64,000 nt of DNA from Cladopsammia gracilis. Taxonomy: Eukaryota > Cnidaria > Anthozoa > Scleractinia > Dendrophylliidae. The stretch is taken from NCBI GenBank assembly GCA_022457155.1, contig JAJGOT010000165.1, positions 1,405,001-1,469,000 on the forward strand, read 5' to 3'. How positions within the stretch are numbered: position 1 is the stretch's first letter; every line of letters begins with the position of its first letter. A program made the translations under genes and the position numbers. A model generated the notes under the pieces. The model was not told where the DNA came from, searched no databases, and worked only from the letters and a program-made list of their open reading frames with translations. This document shows, piece after piece, positions 34,020 to 45,244 of the stretch.

Positions 34020-35027
34020 TTACACTTCTGTAATGCCTTTGAAATCTTTATCTTTGGCCTTTACTGAACGCCTACTTTGTCGCTGGGATAATTGTTTCAT
34101 CTCCAAACTGCTTCGATTCCTCAGTGAGGAAAATCGCCATTTTTTTCCCTCTTTGAGAAGAATATAAAAAGCCTTTTTGAATTCAGGCAACCTGTACCCG
34201 TACACAACAGGATTCACTGCCGAGTTGCTGTAATGAAGAAGCTTAGAAAAATAGATAACTTTGTTGGGTATGAAGCACTTCTCACAAAAGAACTTAACAA
34301 TGTTTATAACCATGAATGGCGTCCAAGCAACAATGAAGAGAATGATAACAAAGAAAATAGTCAGGATAAGCTTCACTTCTTTGTAACTGTTCCAAGAATT
34401 GGAATCGTGTTTTTGAAACTTCACAAGCAACCACATCGTGATATAGGTAACGCAGATCAAAATTAAAGGAACGAGAAAGCAAACGAGTAACACGAAAAAA
34501 CGCGGGAAATAGGTAAGATTCTTTTGTGGAACAAACAGAACCGTTGCAACGAGCGTTAGACACCACGCTATAGATGCTGCTAGTAAGTAGGAACGTCTTG
34601 AGGACACTCGATGTTTAACAGGCCAGCCAATAGCATATAATCTCTCTAAGCTTATCAACAACAAATGGAGAATGGAAGCTAAACCAGAGAAGACATCCAG
34701 GGCAATAAAAGCTCTGTACAAAAGTGAACTGCTCATCCAAGAAACGCTTTCAAGCCAAATTGAGACCAGAGTTGCGATCCAAAATGGAATTGATAAGAGA
34801 CCAACCAGGATATCGGCAGCTGCGAGCCCAACAACGAAATAGTTAGTTCGTGTCCTAAGTTTCTTGAAACACGTGAATGCAGCTATGACGAGTGAGTTAC
34901 CGAATAAAGCTAAAATAGCTACAATGCCGTTCAACATGCACCATGCCACCAGTTCACCCAGACGCATTTTGCTGAGAGTGTTGTGTTGATTGTTAGACAC
35001 GGGCATGATCTGAGATGAGTTGTTCAT
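34020..35027 (-). CDS. Class A (MECA-like) GPCR, 335 residues
   Basis: A single-exon seven-transmembrane receptor. I take the ATG at 35027 (MNNSSQ, with N-glycosylation sequons) as the start. The frame stays open upstream to 35189, but a strong splice acceptor (TTTTTGCTTTCTTAG, exon starting 35055) shows that the upstream part is probably intron. Landmarks: FGN (N44), AAAD (D72), ERL (129-131, in place of DRY), AWTPFM (W235) and NPVVY (272-276). There is no cysteine at the top of TM3 or in loop 2, and loop 3 has C248-x2-C251, as in MECA-type receptors. The tail is short and basic with RRSS-type serines, unlike the repeat tail of the paralogue at 12168-13595. The ligand is not predictable. The 8.1-kb transposon is inserted 19 bp downstream of the stop codon. 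Confidence 0.9.
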   Translation of the reverse strand: MNNSSQIMPVSNNQHNTLSKMRLGELVAWCMLNGIVAILALFGNSLVIAAFTCFKKLRTRTNYFVVGLAAADILVGLLSIPFWIATLVSIWLESVSWMSSSLLYRAFIALDVFSGLASILHLLLISLERLYAIGWPVKHRVSSRRSYLLAASIAWCLTLVATVLFVPQKNLTYFPRFFVLLVCFLVPLILICVTYITMWLLVKFQKHDSNSWNSYKEVKLILTIFFVIILFIVAWTPFMVINIVKFFCEKCFIPNKVIYFSKLLHYSNSAVNPVVYGYRLPEFKKAFYILLKEGKKWRFSSLRNRSSLEMKQLSQRQSRRSVKAKDKDFKGITEV

Positions 35028-35054
35028 CTTGTTCAGCTTCAAACCGCTTCTGAT

Positions 35055-36569
35055 TCTAAGAAAGCAAAAAGTTGATTTTAGATTCAAGGTACTGTTCAAC
35101 TTATCTGGAGGTATCGAACCAAAAGGACTACTTGAATAAATATGCAAAACAGAACAGAGCGTACGTCGCAACAATAAGTTGAGCGACAAGTGACAATCAA
35201 CGCCTTTTTGGGGCCATTAAAATTTGCGCTTTTATTTTAATAATTTACGGCTAAACAAAATGTGTTTTAATGACAACTTAAGTCGTATGTATATCATAAT
35301 GTAGTAAATCACAACGCATATATAGTATGATAATGTTTGATGTTTTTAACTGGACAACAAGTTTACAGCATCAAATAAAATAGGTTAATATAGTAATATT
35401 TAAAGCAACTAAAATCGCCGTTTACAACACTAAAACAAACACTGTTGTTTGGTTATAGCAATATGGCACATGGTGTCCTTGCTATTAAGCCCATTTGTTT
35501 TGCGGCCAGTACCAGTTCAAACATAAATATATCCATGAGGCACGGTCGATCTAATTTGATTCAGTGCCAGGAGAGAAAACAACAGCAACAATGGGATACA
35601 ATGAACCAAAAAATAAAACTAGACAGCGAAAAGTACTTATATTCTCCACTTAATTCAAAAGGAATAAAAATATTGATGTAGTACATTTAGCGATTTCTTT
35701 TTGTGGCGAGATATTTTGTCAAACTATTGTCGCAAATAATGAAGTCTTCACTGGCGAGGTTTTCAGTCTATCGACTAAGTATGTGAAGTGAAATGTTCAC
35801 TGATGTATACGGTATGTTAAATGTTGCAAGTCGCTTTTTTGCTGCCATGACTGGACTCAGCCGGGTTCAGTCAAACATAAAACTTAATGCAAGGCTGATC
35901 GGACAGCTATAAAGGATATTTTATTGCCCAATAATTCGGTTAGGCAGAACTAACCTTCATCAGGGACTGCAAACAAACAGCCCAGTTTTGCTAACGTCGC
36001 CATTAAATTTTGTTTCTATTGCGCTTCAGGCTACATCTGCTCGAGTGAGCAGCAATTCACCAGTGCCAAATGTTGTGAGTAGAATGACCGGTAACATACA
36101 TTCCACCCAGGCTTTGTATCATTTTCACAGTTATATTTTTTTCATAATAGTACTACTTCAAAATATTTTCTTTGAAATCTGATCAACCGCGAACGTTTTA
36201 ATACGGAAACAGACACAAAATATTTCAACTAAGTCGTTGTACCAATCTCCGACATAAACATAAAAGCAATTTAGGGACATTAAATTAACTGTATATCCAC
36301 ATTTTGGCGGAATTTAGCAGGTTCGCTTTCGCATTTACGTACTACAGATGAGGCTCTTCTTACAAACATTCTTGTAAGCGACCAGTTTCCCTTAGCGACT
36401 ACCGTCACGAAATAGCGTTACTACATTCATTGTAAACCCTGTCAGTGAATGCACTTGAAAGTGTCCAGTTTTAGTTACGACCACGATTTTCAAATCCCCA
36501 ATTAAGGTGGTCGCTTACAAGGGCTTCGACTGCATGTATCATATGATACAAAAAGCAGTTAACCTTACC
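35055..36569 (-). other. Probable 5' UTR intron of GPCR 2
   Basis: The acceptor at 35057-35056 follows a pyrimidine-rich run. A good donor (GAG|GTAAGG) lies at 36568-36567 on the same strand, so an untranslated exon ending at 36569 is plausible. The acceptor is convincing; the donor choice is a guess among several. Confidence 0.4.
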
Positions 36570-38480
36570 TCCATCGTTTAGTTTTTGGTCTGATTTTCGT
36601 GTCTTCCTGGCTCTGTCTATTCCACACGCAACATTATTATTCCGTGCCTTTTTATCTCTCTCTCAAGGGTGGTTAAATTTAGACAAATTATCTTTAGTTA
36701 GGAGTCCTCTATTCGCTGGAATAATGATAAATAAATACTCGAAACAAGATAAGTCAGAATTTCCATACCCCAGAGTATGATTTAACTTTGTTGGCTTTTT
36801 TCAGTGACACATTCTTCCGATATAATTTTTTTAAGGATGGAAGTCAATCGTAAACTATAAAGTCTATAAATACCATAAAACACTTAGCAGCAGATAAATC
36901 AAGAGATAAGAAGAAGACGAAGCATTGTTCTTTTTGGGTTTCTTGAACAGTTTCAAGTAAAACTATAAGGTCTCTTTTTCTTGGTAGACATCAGAAATAT
37001 AAAATGATGCAGGTAGCGACGATAATAATCACACGTGATCTGAGTGATGTCCCTCGTAGGGGTCTGTTGTATCTAACTGTAAAATAAAATATATTGCAAA
37101 CACACAGTCCAGTATGTCTATGAATAACACCAAATTGTTTTCCATATTCTTCAACTAAAATTTGATTTTTTGAAGGACACGTTACTTACAACCAATGCCA
37201 TTGGCGACAAATCAACAGTGTTTACTTGTCACACCACAATGTTAGTCATTTTTCGACAGGTATTTCGGATGTAAGTATTCTAGGTGATTGTACTTCTAAA
37301 CACAAACATCAGGCCAAAGCTTCCGGCATTAATGGAACAAATCCATACAAAATATCTTTTATTAAAAAGAATAGCCTGATGTACTGTCAAGAAAATGCCA
37401 CTGAATCGCACGCACCTGCCTACTATAATCCTGATAACGTTAAATAGTCAAAAGCAGGATAAGAGATGACTTAGATATTAATGAAGTTAAATTAAACATT
37501 TGGTACAATCAGGCCATAGAAAAGGACTGAAAAACGATTAACTGATAATATGTTGATAGAAGTACTTAAATCTTCTAAAAAAAATTAGCAAAAGATCAAA
37601 TCTCGTATATTTCATGGCCGAATGACGGGAACTGAGAGTGCAACAGAGAATCGTTCTTCGCAAAGCTGCACTTATTAATCAGGGCGTCACCGTTCTTGGT
37701 GAGATCTCTATATAACCATTTGGAGTTAATAATAATTCAATTTCAAAATTAATCCTGAAATATCTTAGATTCGGCTTGGTAAGCATTCTTCATTAGTTCC
37801 CTGATGTAACTTACCAACTTCAAACTTAAACGGTTGATTCAAGTGAAAACGTGTGACGAACAACAGATGCTTAACGATGTTGATCAGATGTTAATATTCG
37901 TACAAGTCGGAACTGAAGTTCAAACTCTTTAGGCCGAAGAGGCATGACATAATTCAGTGGGTGAAGTTGGAATTAAAAACTAGGAGATCCAATAATAATA
38001 ATAATAAGAAGAAGAAGAATTTAAGAATTTATAGTACGCATTTTCCATGGCGTAATGATCACATGCGCATTACAAGTATAAAATTGAAAGATCACTAAAA
38101 TCTAAAGAAAACTAAAAAAAAGAAAAATACACTAAAAAATATACCGTATAAAAAATATAATTCACCATATCTGATCATGATCAATAGCTATCGAGTGTCG
38201 CATCTCGATCTCACCGCTTTATCACACTAAAAACTGATATGTCATCTTTGTCCGTACTCAGTACTACAAGATCTTTCTAGGGCTCTTTTAATCAGAAATG
38301 GCGTTGTAGAAAGTGATATAACTACAAAGTTATACCGAAAGATTTAAAAAGATTATATACTCACACTTAATCAAGTAAACACCAGGGCAATTGTTACAAA
38401 CGGAGTTAATAATAGCAGGCGTTAAGTCAAAAATCAATATATAAATATACTGTAAGTCATCAGACGCACAGTCCTCCCCC
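36570..38480. other. Unassigned; upstream region of GPCR 2
   Basis: No gene recognised. A frame at 37226-37447 has no domain. An AAT/AAG triplet run lies at about 37992-38018. The GPCR 2 promoter is expected here but I cannot place it. Confidence 0.35.
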
Positions 38481-38488
38481 CTCTCCAC

Positions 38489-38510
38489 CAACACACACAC
38501 ACACACACAT
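38489..38510 (+). repeat. (AC)n microsatellite
   Basis: About ten AC units. Confidence 0.9.
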
Positions 38511-38810
38511 TTATATTGATTTCTTGATACATCACTGAATGGTCTGCATAAACATCCCCTCTCTATAAACTCCCAGGACATTAATTAGTTTTTTGGACAG
38601 TCATCCCTTATCCCTAAAACTATTTATTCCTAAAGCCCAATGGTGGAATAGTTTCCAGTTTCTCATATTACAGTCCGCACGTCGTCGACCGGGCTCCAGG
38701 AAAGTTACAATCGGCGACAAAAGTAGTTGAGACAGTCTCAGCATATCGCATTATCGAATAATGAATTTGGTATTCATCATTATTATTCATATTACTAGGT
38801 GCTACAAAGC

Positions 38811-38895
38811 TCCCCCCTCCCCCGTTCAATGTTGTAGCTTTCAACAAGGCCTGAGCTCTGCGTATCAACATTGAATTGGGGGGGGGGGGGGGGGG
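38811..38895. repeat. Foldback with poly-C/poly-G ends
   Basis: CTCCCCCCTCCCCCGTTCAA and TGTTG pair with CAACATTGAATT plus a G run of about 17 at 38878-38895. The loop is about 35 bp. It resembles the poly-G-ended MITE in the transposase intron in design but not in inner sequence. Confidence 0.55.
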
Positions 38896-39095
38896 TAAAT
38901 TTGTGACGACAACAATAAAAGCAATAGGAAACGACTCCCAAAATAACGAAATGTCTCAACACTTTTGGCGCTGATTGTAGCCTCCTGGTCAGACGATCTT
39001 TCACGAAAGCGAAAGTTCTAATATCGAGGGAAATTTTTACTCATGCGCGTAGCGGCATGAGGTAAGGTTTCGGCTCCGTTTTTCTTGTTATTATT

Positions 39096-39170
39096 TTTAT
39101 TTTTTGTGTCACGAATTTGCATGCAAATTTATGCACGCATATTTTAAATTGTACACTTCCGGTTCATAGC
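39096..39170 (+). repeat. Dispersed repeat, copy A
   Basis: GCATGCAAATTTATGCACGC and flanking TTTTTGTGTCAC recur at about 62645-62695 in the same orientation. Confidence 0.55.
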
Positions 39171-39248
39171 TTTGCCACTACACTTTCTGTTTAGTGACTT
39201 CCGGCTACTCTCACTTCCGGTAAAAGAGCGTTACTCAAGTGTCACGTC

Positions 39249-41025
39249 TGTATCACCCATAAATGTAATAACGACCATAAATGTAATACTCACCATAAAT
39301 GTAATACCAACCATAAATGTAATAACAATCAACCATAAATGTAATAAATGACTAACCATAAATGTAATACATTTTTAACCATAAATGTAGTAATCTGACT
39401 CACCATAAATGTAATACATTTTAACCATAAATGTAATAAACTGGCTATTACTATCAAATTAAGTTTGAAACTGCTTAGGTTGTTACTTGATGTCTTGAAA
39501 TAGAGGCTCCACGTTGTAACGAAAAGTCAACCGCATTTGAATCATTATGTAACGAGCTTCCAACTGCCAATACCAACTGCAGTCAATTACATGTATGAAA
39601 ATCCGCTTAACAACTTCATGGTTACTTAACATATTTTTGGTATAGTATGGCATGTCCGAGTGTCACTTCTGGAAAGCCTCAGATAAACGTAAATGATAAT
39701 GTTTTTTGTGTAGGTTTCAACAATAAAACAACCGCTTTAGGAGTTCCTTCTCAGAAAGCTAGCAAAGCGTCCCACTCTCAACAACCTAGAAGATTTGAAG
39801 ATATTACTATTCTTATATGTACGTAGCAACGAACCGTTTACAAAAAGTGCAATTTACGAAATTTCGATTTTTGTTGACCTTTCAGCACTTTGAAATGGAA
39901 CATTCCGTGTCATGATGATACTTAAGGTTTCAAACTGACGAAGGAAGACAGTGATACTCATAACCTCAGTGCTTTAAACGGGAACTCAATGATAAGGGAG
40001 AGAAACCTTGAGATATTGACACTTGTCAAAAATCATACCCCTCAATATTTGGATATCAGGTGACCTGACATCCCTTGTTAATAAAAAAAAACTATGTGTC
40101 CGAGTTGTGTTTTATTTCTTTTCTGTTTCTCCTAAAGTTACAAAATTTATAGTTGTAAAAATTTCGACAATTTATATTTTGAACAGTTTAATGGCAAAAG
40201 CTAACAAAAATTAATAGTGGTTGACTCAACTCTGTCTGTCGTTTTTTAAAAGCGGACTTCTGGCTGTTTGCAAAATTTCTGACCATAAGGACTTGACTTA
40301 CCCGTTAAGTATAACAACACAACGATAACGCAGTTTCCTGGAAGTTTATGAAACGATGAAATGTTCGTAACCAACAACATTATTGCACCCAACCTCAACA
40401 AGACTTGAAAACCCAGTAATAACAACACCGAGCACACACAATACTTAGGTAGTAACTTTGCACAAAGATAGTCAGTTATGTGAAAGCTGCCATCTGTCAG
40501 TTTTTCTTCCTTTTTTTTCCCAAACGATCTCTTTCACATATACCAACGTACCTACTCCAGCAAACAGAAGATTGATCCAAGCGTTTATCCAGTTTTTGCT
40601 CTTTATGTTCTCTTTTAATGCTAACACAAGTCCACTACTTTTCCCGTAGTTTTTACAATTTCCTCATACTTTGCCAACCAAGACATGTGTCCCTGTTGAT
40701 GCTTACCCTTGGCAATCTTTTCATATACTTAGAAGCTATTCTTTTGAATTTGCGTCTACACCAACCATATAAACGTCCTTTAAAAATCGTAATTTTTTTA
40801 TTGCTATCCAGGTTATTACATTTGTGGTTAAAAAGTATTACATTTATGGTGAGTCAGATTATTACATTTATGGTTAAAAATGTATTACATTTATGGTTAG
40901 TCATTTACTACATTTATGGTTGATTCTTATTACATTTATGGTTGGTATTACATTTATGGTTGATTTTTATTACATTTATGGTGAGTATTACATTTATGGT
41001 TGTTATTACATTTATGGGTGATACA
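39249..41025. mobile_element. 1.78-kb TIR element with motif-array ends
   Basis: The element begins TGTATCACCC and ends GGGTGATACA. ACGTC flanks both sides (39244-39248 and 41026-41030), a 5-bp target duplication. The inverted repeats (39249-39446 and 40807-41025) consist of 9 and 10 copies of ACCATAAATGTAATA with short variable spacers. TG...CA ends and a 5-bp duplication are compatible with a Ginger-like DNA transposon, but no transposase frame is visible inside, so it is presumably non-autonomous. Confidence 0.8.
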
Positions 41026-41378
41026 ACGTCAGCGTCTCCTACAACCCTACGTACATTAGCAATGCTCATGTTTGGTATGTATAAGACTTAGACGAATCAT
41101 TCCCATTTATTGTGGTACAGCAGTCATTTCCAAAACAATCAATAGTAAACAACGTGGTTTGCAGGAGCGATGAATGAATGAAAGGAGTACTCTTCGCCAT
41201 GTCGGACATCTTCTTATCATTTTAAAATATATCATAAAACTTACTTACGCATGCGCATGAGTATAGGCTGCTAGAAGCCTCTTGTTCAATAACATTTCTT
41301 TAAACTATTTATTATAAGATTTTAGTGAGTAAATGAATCAAATGACATCTATAAATTGAGTAAGGTAATTAGTTAATA

Positions 41379-41428
41379 GGTAGGTAGGTAGATAGGTAGG
41401 TACATGTAGGTAAGTAGGTAGGCAGGTA
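41379..41428 (+). repeat. (GGTA)n simple repeat
   Basis: About a dozen imperfect TAGG units. Confidence 0.8.
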
Positions 41429-41435
41429 AAAAAGA

Positions 41436-41775
41436 GACAATGCACTTGCTGTAGTAAACAGTATATTGGGCCCGATTGGAGAAACAAAACGACGTCTAAA
41501 AGACATCTATAACCTAATACTTTGCAACCTAACGGGATAAGCAACGTGATGAAATGTAATGTATATTTCCGATTCTGTCATTATCTTCCACTATTTTTTG
41601 TATTCAGTTTTTCTGTATTTCCCGCTTAATTCTTTCATATTGCGAAATTCTTCTTGTCTATCACATCGAATATCACGTAGTAAAAATTTAGTAACATCTT
41701 GTACCTGAAGAAGGCTGGTCTGGCCAGCTGAAATATTGTTCGAAACAAAATATATGCTGTTTTCAGCTTTGCTTA
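41436..41775 (+). pseudogene. Remnant of a Penelope-like element 3' end
   Basis: Broken frames read CCSKQYIG and then IGETKRRLKDIYNL, the pattern of the GIY-YIG endonuclease region. About 170 bp further on comes CTGAAGAAGGCTGGTCTGGC...GAAATATTGTTCG, which resembles the sequence that usually ends such elements. Short and frameshifted. Confidence 0.45.
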
Positions 41776-42070
41776 AAAGTTTACACTTTTATCGTCATTT
41801 TAATTTTTTGGCTGAAGCAGATCCTCAAGGATCCAGCGTACAAGCAGCAGGAGAAGGTGAGATTTTTAAGCAGCTGATGAAACTTAGATTCAACTGCAAA
41901 AAACAATTATGACAATTTTATTAGCATATTGTGACCCGTAAATCAATCAATTGTTTATTTGCCTTTTTTTTTCAAAACTAATTACAGGAATTACATGGTA
42001 TATTAAGCTAAGGAATGAGCTCTCAGCAAACCCTTTAGGGCTTTAATTAATTGCACAATAGATGCTTTAA
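41776..42070. other. Unassigned short spacer
   Basis: Nothing recognised apart from the TTTAA target duplication copy at its right edge (42066-42070). Confidence 0.4.
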
Positions 42071-42603
42071 GGTGCTCAGATACGAGGGGTCATGTAGCAG
42101 GGACATGTCGCAGCGACATACTGAGGGACATGTAGCACGGACGTGCAGCGGGGACATGTATATAGCAGGGACAAAATCATAGCGCTTGCACACTTGAAAA
42201 TGTTGCGGGGACATGTCTCAGGAACATGTTGCAGCGACACGTCGCCTCGTGTGAACTGATACTTTCACAATTGCGCAACACCAATTTTGGGGACATTTTG
42301 TCCCCGCGACGTGTCCCATGAAGTTCAACAAGTTGAACTCCGTGCGACATGTCGCGGGGACAAAATGTCCCTAAAATTGGTGTTGCACAATTATGAAAGT
42401 ATCAGTTCACACGAGGGGACTTGTCGCTGCAACATGTCCCTGAGACATGTCCCCCCAACATTTTCATGTGTGTGCAAGCGCTATGATTTTGTCCCTGCGA
42501 CATGTCCCCGCCGCACTTCCCTTTTACATGTCCCTCAGTGTACTACATAAATTTTTGTCGCTGCTACATGTCCCTGCTACATGACCTCTCGTGTCTGACC
42601 ACC
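42071..42603. mobile_element. 533-bp foldback element rich in GGGACATGT words
   Basis: Almost the whole element is a long palindrome centred near 42325. The ends GGTGCTCAGATACGAGGGGT and ACCTCTCGTGTCTGACCACC pair, TTTAA flanks both sides, and inner arms such as CACCAATTTTGGGGACATTT match their complements. GGGACATGT / ACATGTCCC occurs more than ten times. A plus-strand frame at 42287-42550 is repeat by-product. A transcript would form a very long hairpin. Confidence 0.8.
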
Positions 42604-42608
42604 TTTAA

Positions 42609-43144
42609 GTGAACATGGCTATGATATATACATGGCTATGATATATAAAACTGCATTAGGGATTTTGTATCATTACCTTTTTATGTGTGGTGTGTTCATT
42701 TCAGTTTTATTATATGATGTATATATATATATTTTACAAGGAAAATTTAACGCTAAAAATAACAAACATGATGTAATAAAAACCTTAATTAATGATTGAA
42801 ACAGTGAAATAGTGACTAATATACGATATACAAAGGAGAGCAAGGTTAGGTGATACTGCCAAAGATCTAAACTATATATAAAAAAAATTAAACGCCAACA
42901 AAAACAATTACAACGTGAGAGGAAAAATTAACAAATAAACGTACGAAATATGTATGGAATCCAACAATACAAACTCCCTATCGAGGGCCCCCGAATAATC
43001 GTATAGGTCACTGTCGGAATGACAGGACCATCACGTCTTACCAAGTGCCCCCGACAGAACGTTCGAACAAAAAAAAACTCCAAACAATACAAAGAATAAA
43101 ACAATGAAAAGAAAAAGACAATCTATTTTTGCAAGATACGTGCG
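42609..43144. other. Unassigned AT-rich sequence
   Basis: No gene. A tandem GGCTATGATATATACATG-type pair is at 42614-42648 and a short (TA)n at about 42720-42733. Confidence 0.4.
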
Positions 43145-43582
43145 TTAATTATTGTAGTTAATGCGGTGTTTTGATCTAAATTCACGTCTCTTGTTAAGGC
43201 CATGCGGATTGAGCGTAAACAATTGGGTTGTCCAATAAGCCTCCCTGGTGAGCAACAATTGGTCAAGGTGAAGTGTATTTTGAAATGATCTAATTTGTTC
43301 GATAAGAATAAAGCTAATTTGTGAGATGTCATGTTCAGAACTATTAAAATGTAACGCCAATTCACAAGTTCTCCTATTATTAAGCATACTAGATTTGTGG
43401 TTTCTAAATCGGACTTTAAATTTGGTGGATGTAGAACCTACATACTGCAAATTGAATTTATTACAGGTGGCCAAATAAATCACATTTTTAGACGAACATG
43501 ACAAACTTTGGCGAATAGAATAATAACGACCCGTTATAAAACCAGTCAGGACCAGTAAGAGGTTCGCGCCATCGTTTTTCAC
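43145..43582 (-). mobile_element. Penelope-like element, GIY-YIG endonuclease fragment
   Basis: An open frame of 145 codons encodes the C-terminal endonuclease region of a Penelope-like element: VIYLATCNKFNLQYVGSTST is the GIY-YIG core (the second half reads YVG), followed by the KVRFRNHKSSM segment, a conserved ELALHFN and the TREAYWTTQLFTLNPHGLN end with the glutamate expected for the active site. No reverse transcriptase precedes it. It is a separate insertion from the RT fragment at 17 kb. Confidence 0.8.
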
Positions 43583-43674
43583 TATGCTTATCTACAAATT
43601 CACGGGGGTGGCGACGTATCCTTGGATTCTTCTGCTAAAGAATTCACCGTTTGTGCAAACCTTTTTATTCAGCC

Positions 43675-43705
43675 ATATATATATATATATATTTATATAT
43701 ATAAA
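43675..43705 (+). repeat. (AT)n microsatellite
   Basis: AT repeats at the left base of the hairpin that follows; a second (TA)n run is at about 43923-43940. Confidence 0.85.
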
Positions 43706-43811
43706 ACCGAAAATGTGAAGGTCAAGAGTCCAACTCCAATGTAGCTTTGCTGGTTTATTCGCTCAGCAAAGCTACATTGGAGTTGGACTTTTGACCCTCA
43801 CATTTTCGGCT
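43706..43811. repeat. 105-bp near-perfect hairpin
   Basis: Arms of about 47 bp (CCAACTCCAATGTAGCTTTG core and its complement) around an 11-bp loop (GTTTATTCGCT), with only a few mismatches. It is flanked by AT microsatellites. Probably a foldback MITE; its size would also fit a small-RNA precursor. Confidence 0.75.
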
Positions 43812-44154
43812 TTATTTACGATTATTTCAAGTGTCCACGATCGCTTTAGTGATCCTCCAGCAAGCATTTTACGTTGGTTAAGGATTTGCATTGTTTGCGA
43901 GACCCCTCACAAGTTCTACGGTTATATATATATATATATGGATTTCAAAAAGCGCTCAACTCTAATTCATTAGAGGAGCAAAGACAGATTCATTGTCACA
44001 CAGTAACGCAACCCCTCATTCCGCTTTTGTATTTTATTGCATCTATTTATATACTTCGTAGTTCATTTTGTTTATATATTGCATAGCAACGGTGTTAAAT
44101 GCTTATAACCGCCAGTTTTGAAATATACGGGTTATTCGTTAAAATTGCCTGATG

Positions 44155-44290
44155 AGTGTGGTCATGCGGGTTAATACACTGTCTTACCCTGCCAGGCAGG
44201 TTGAATAACATTTTCTTCCAGCCAGCTGACAAGAGCATGAAGAACAGCTTTTGTGTGGAACAGCTCCGTTTTGTCCTCCTGAACATTGGC
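44155..44290 (-). repeat. Minus-strand copy of the 20860-21065 repeat family
   Basis: On the minus strand GGAGGACAAAACGGAGCTGT, TTCTTCATGC, GGAAGAAAA and CAACCTGCCTGGCAGGGT follow the order of the copy at 20.9 kb, without its tandem expansion. Confidence 0.6.
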
Positions 44291-45244
44291 CTGTGCATGT
44301 GCTTGAAGTAAATCTAAATCACCACTTTATCATGGGTCGTCAAAGGCACGATAAATTGTAGCAGCCATTCACAAGCAATTAGTGACATGAACTCAAACTA
44401 AACATGGTGTCGTGCAAAGTGTCTGAAACTTCCAAAGTCTTTACAATTACATCAAAAGAATTTCAGGAAATTGTTTTTCTTTATGGATTTTAAAAATATG
44501 ACAAGGTGGGCTGAAAATTTTGTAGGCTTGGGTCTAGGGCCTAGGGCCTATAGGTTCGCTACGCCCCTGCTTACCGTGTTTTCTTTATTTAATTCCAGCC
44601 TGGCGTTTATTTAAAACGTACGTAGCCTTATAGACTCTTATTTGAACCCAACGTTTGACCATCAAAGACATCAAAGATTGCAAATTTAATTTCGAGTAAG
44701 TTAAGCTATCTGAAACTTCGAGCATGATCTCAAAATCAAATGAATTCTCTATGCGATTCCTTTCTGTTAATAAAACAAAAGTTATTTAACATTATTTTCA
44801 TAATTCTTTATTCACAATCAAAACCTAAATATTCCTTATTTATTTTCTTTTCTAAGCTGTTACTCATTATTCATTTTCTTTCTTAAGCCGTTATTCATTA
44901 TTCATTTTTCCGCTTCCACCCCCGAGTACGTAATTGGGGTATGTGTATATTTGAGGGTGATCTTGTATTACAATTATTGACTTTTCTATTTAGTCGAAAA
45001 AAATCATTAAAAATAGTGGTAACATATTATTAAAGAAACGAAACATAAACAAGGCAATGGCTTCATTGTTTATGTCATCTAGTGGTAATATTGACCACTC
45101 TTTAAAAAATGGACTGGTATGATCTGTATATTTTTAGAATGAGATTATCCTCACGATCTTTTTATGCATTTTCCGGCCTTACTGGTTGTAATCGTGTGGA
45201 GTATGTATTTCCCCAGACGATATTACCATAGTTAAGATATGGGT
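44291..45244. other. Unassigned sequence
   Basis: No gene recognised. A TTATTCATTTTC-containing repeat pair lies at about 44860-44910. Confidence 0.35.

Noticed and set aside
35028..35189. Upstream ATG of GPCR 2 (54 extra residues)
   Set aside because: A strong splice acceptor falls inside this extension and the peptide has no signal-peptide character. The downstream MNNSSQ start fits a class A N-terminus better.
39249..39446. CRISPR-like regularly spaced repeat
   Set aside because: The spacers are only a few bases, they match between the two ends of one element in inverted orientation, and the genome is eukaryotic. It is a transposon end.
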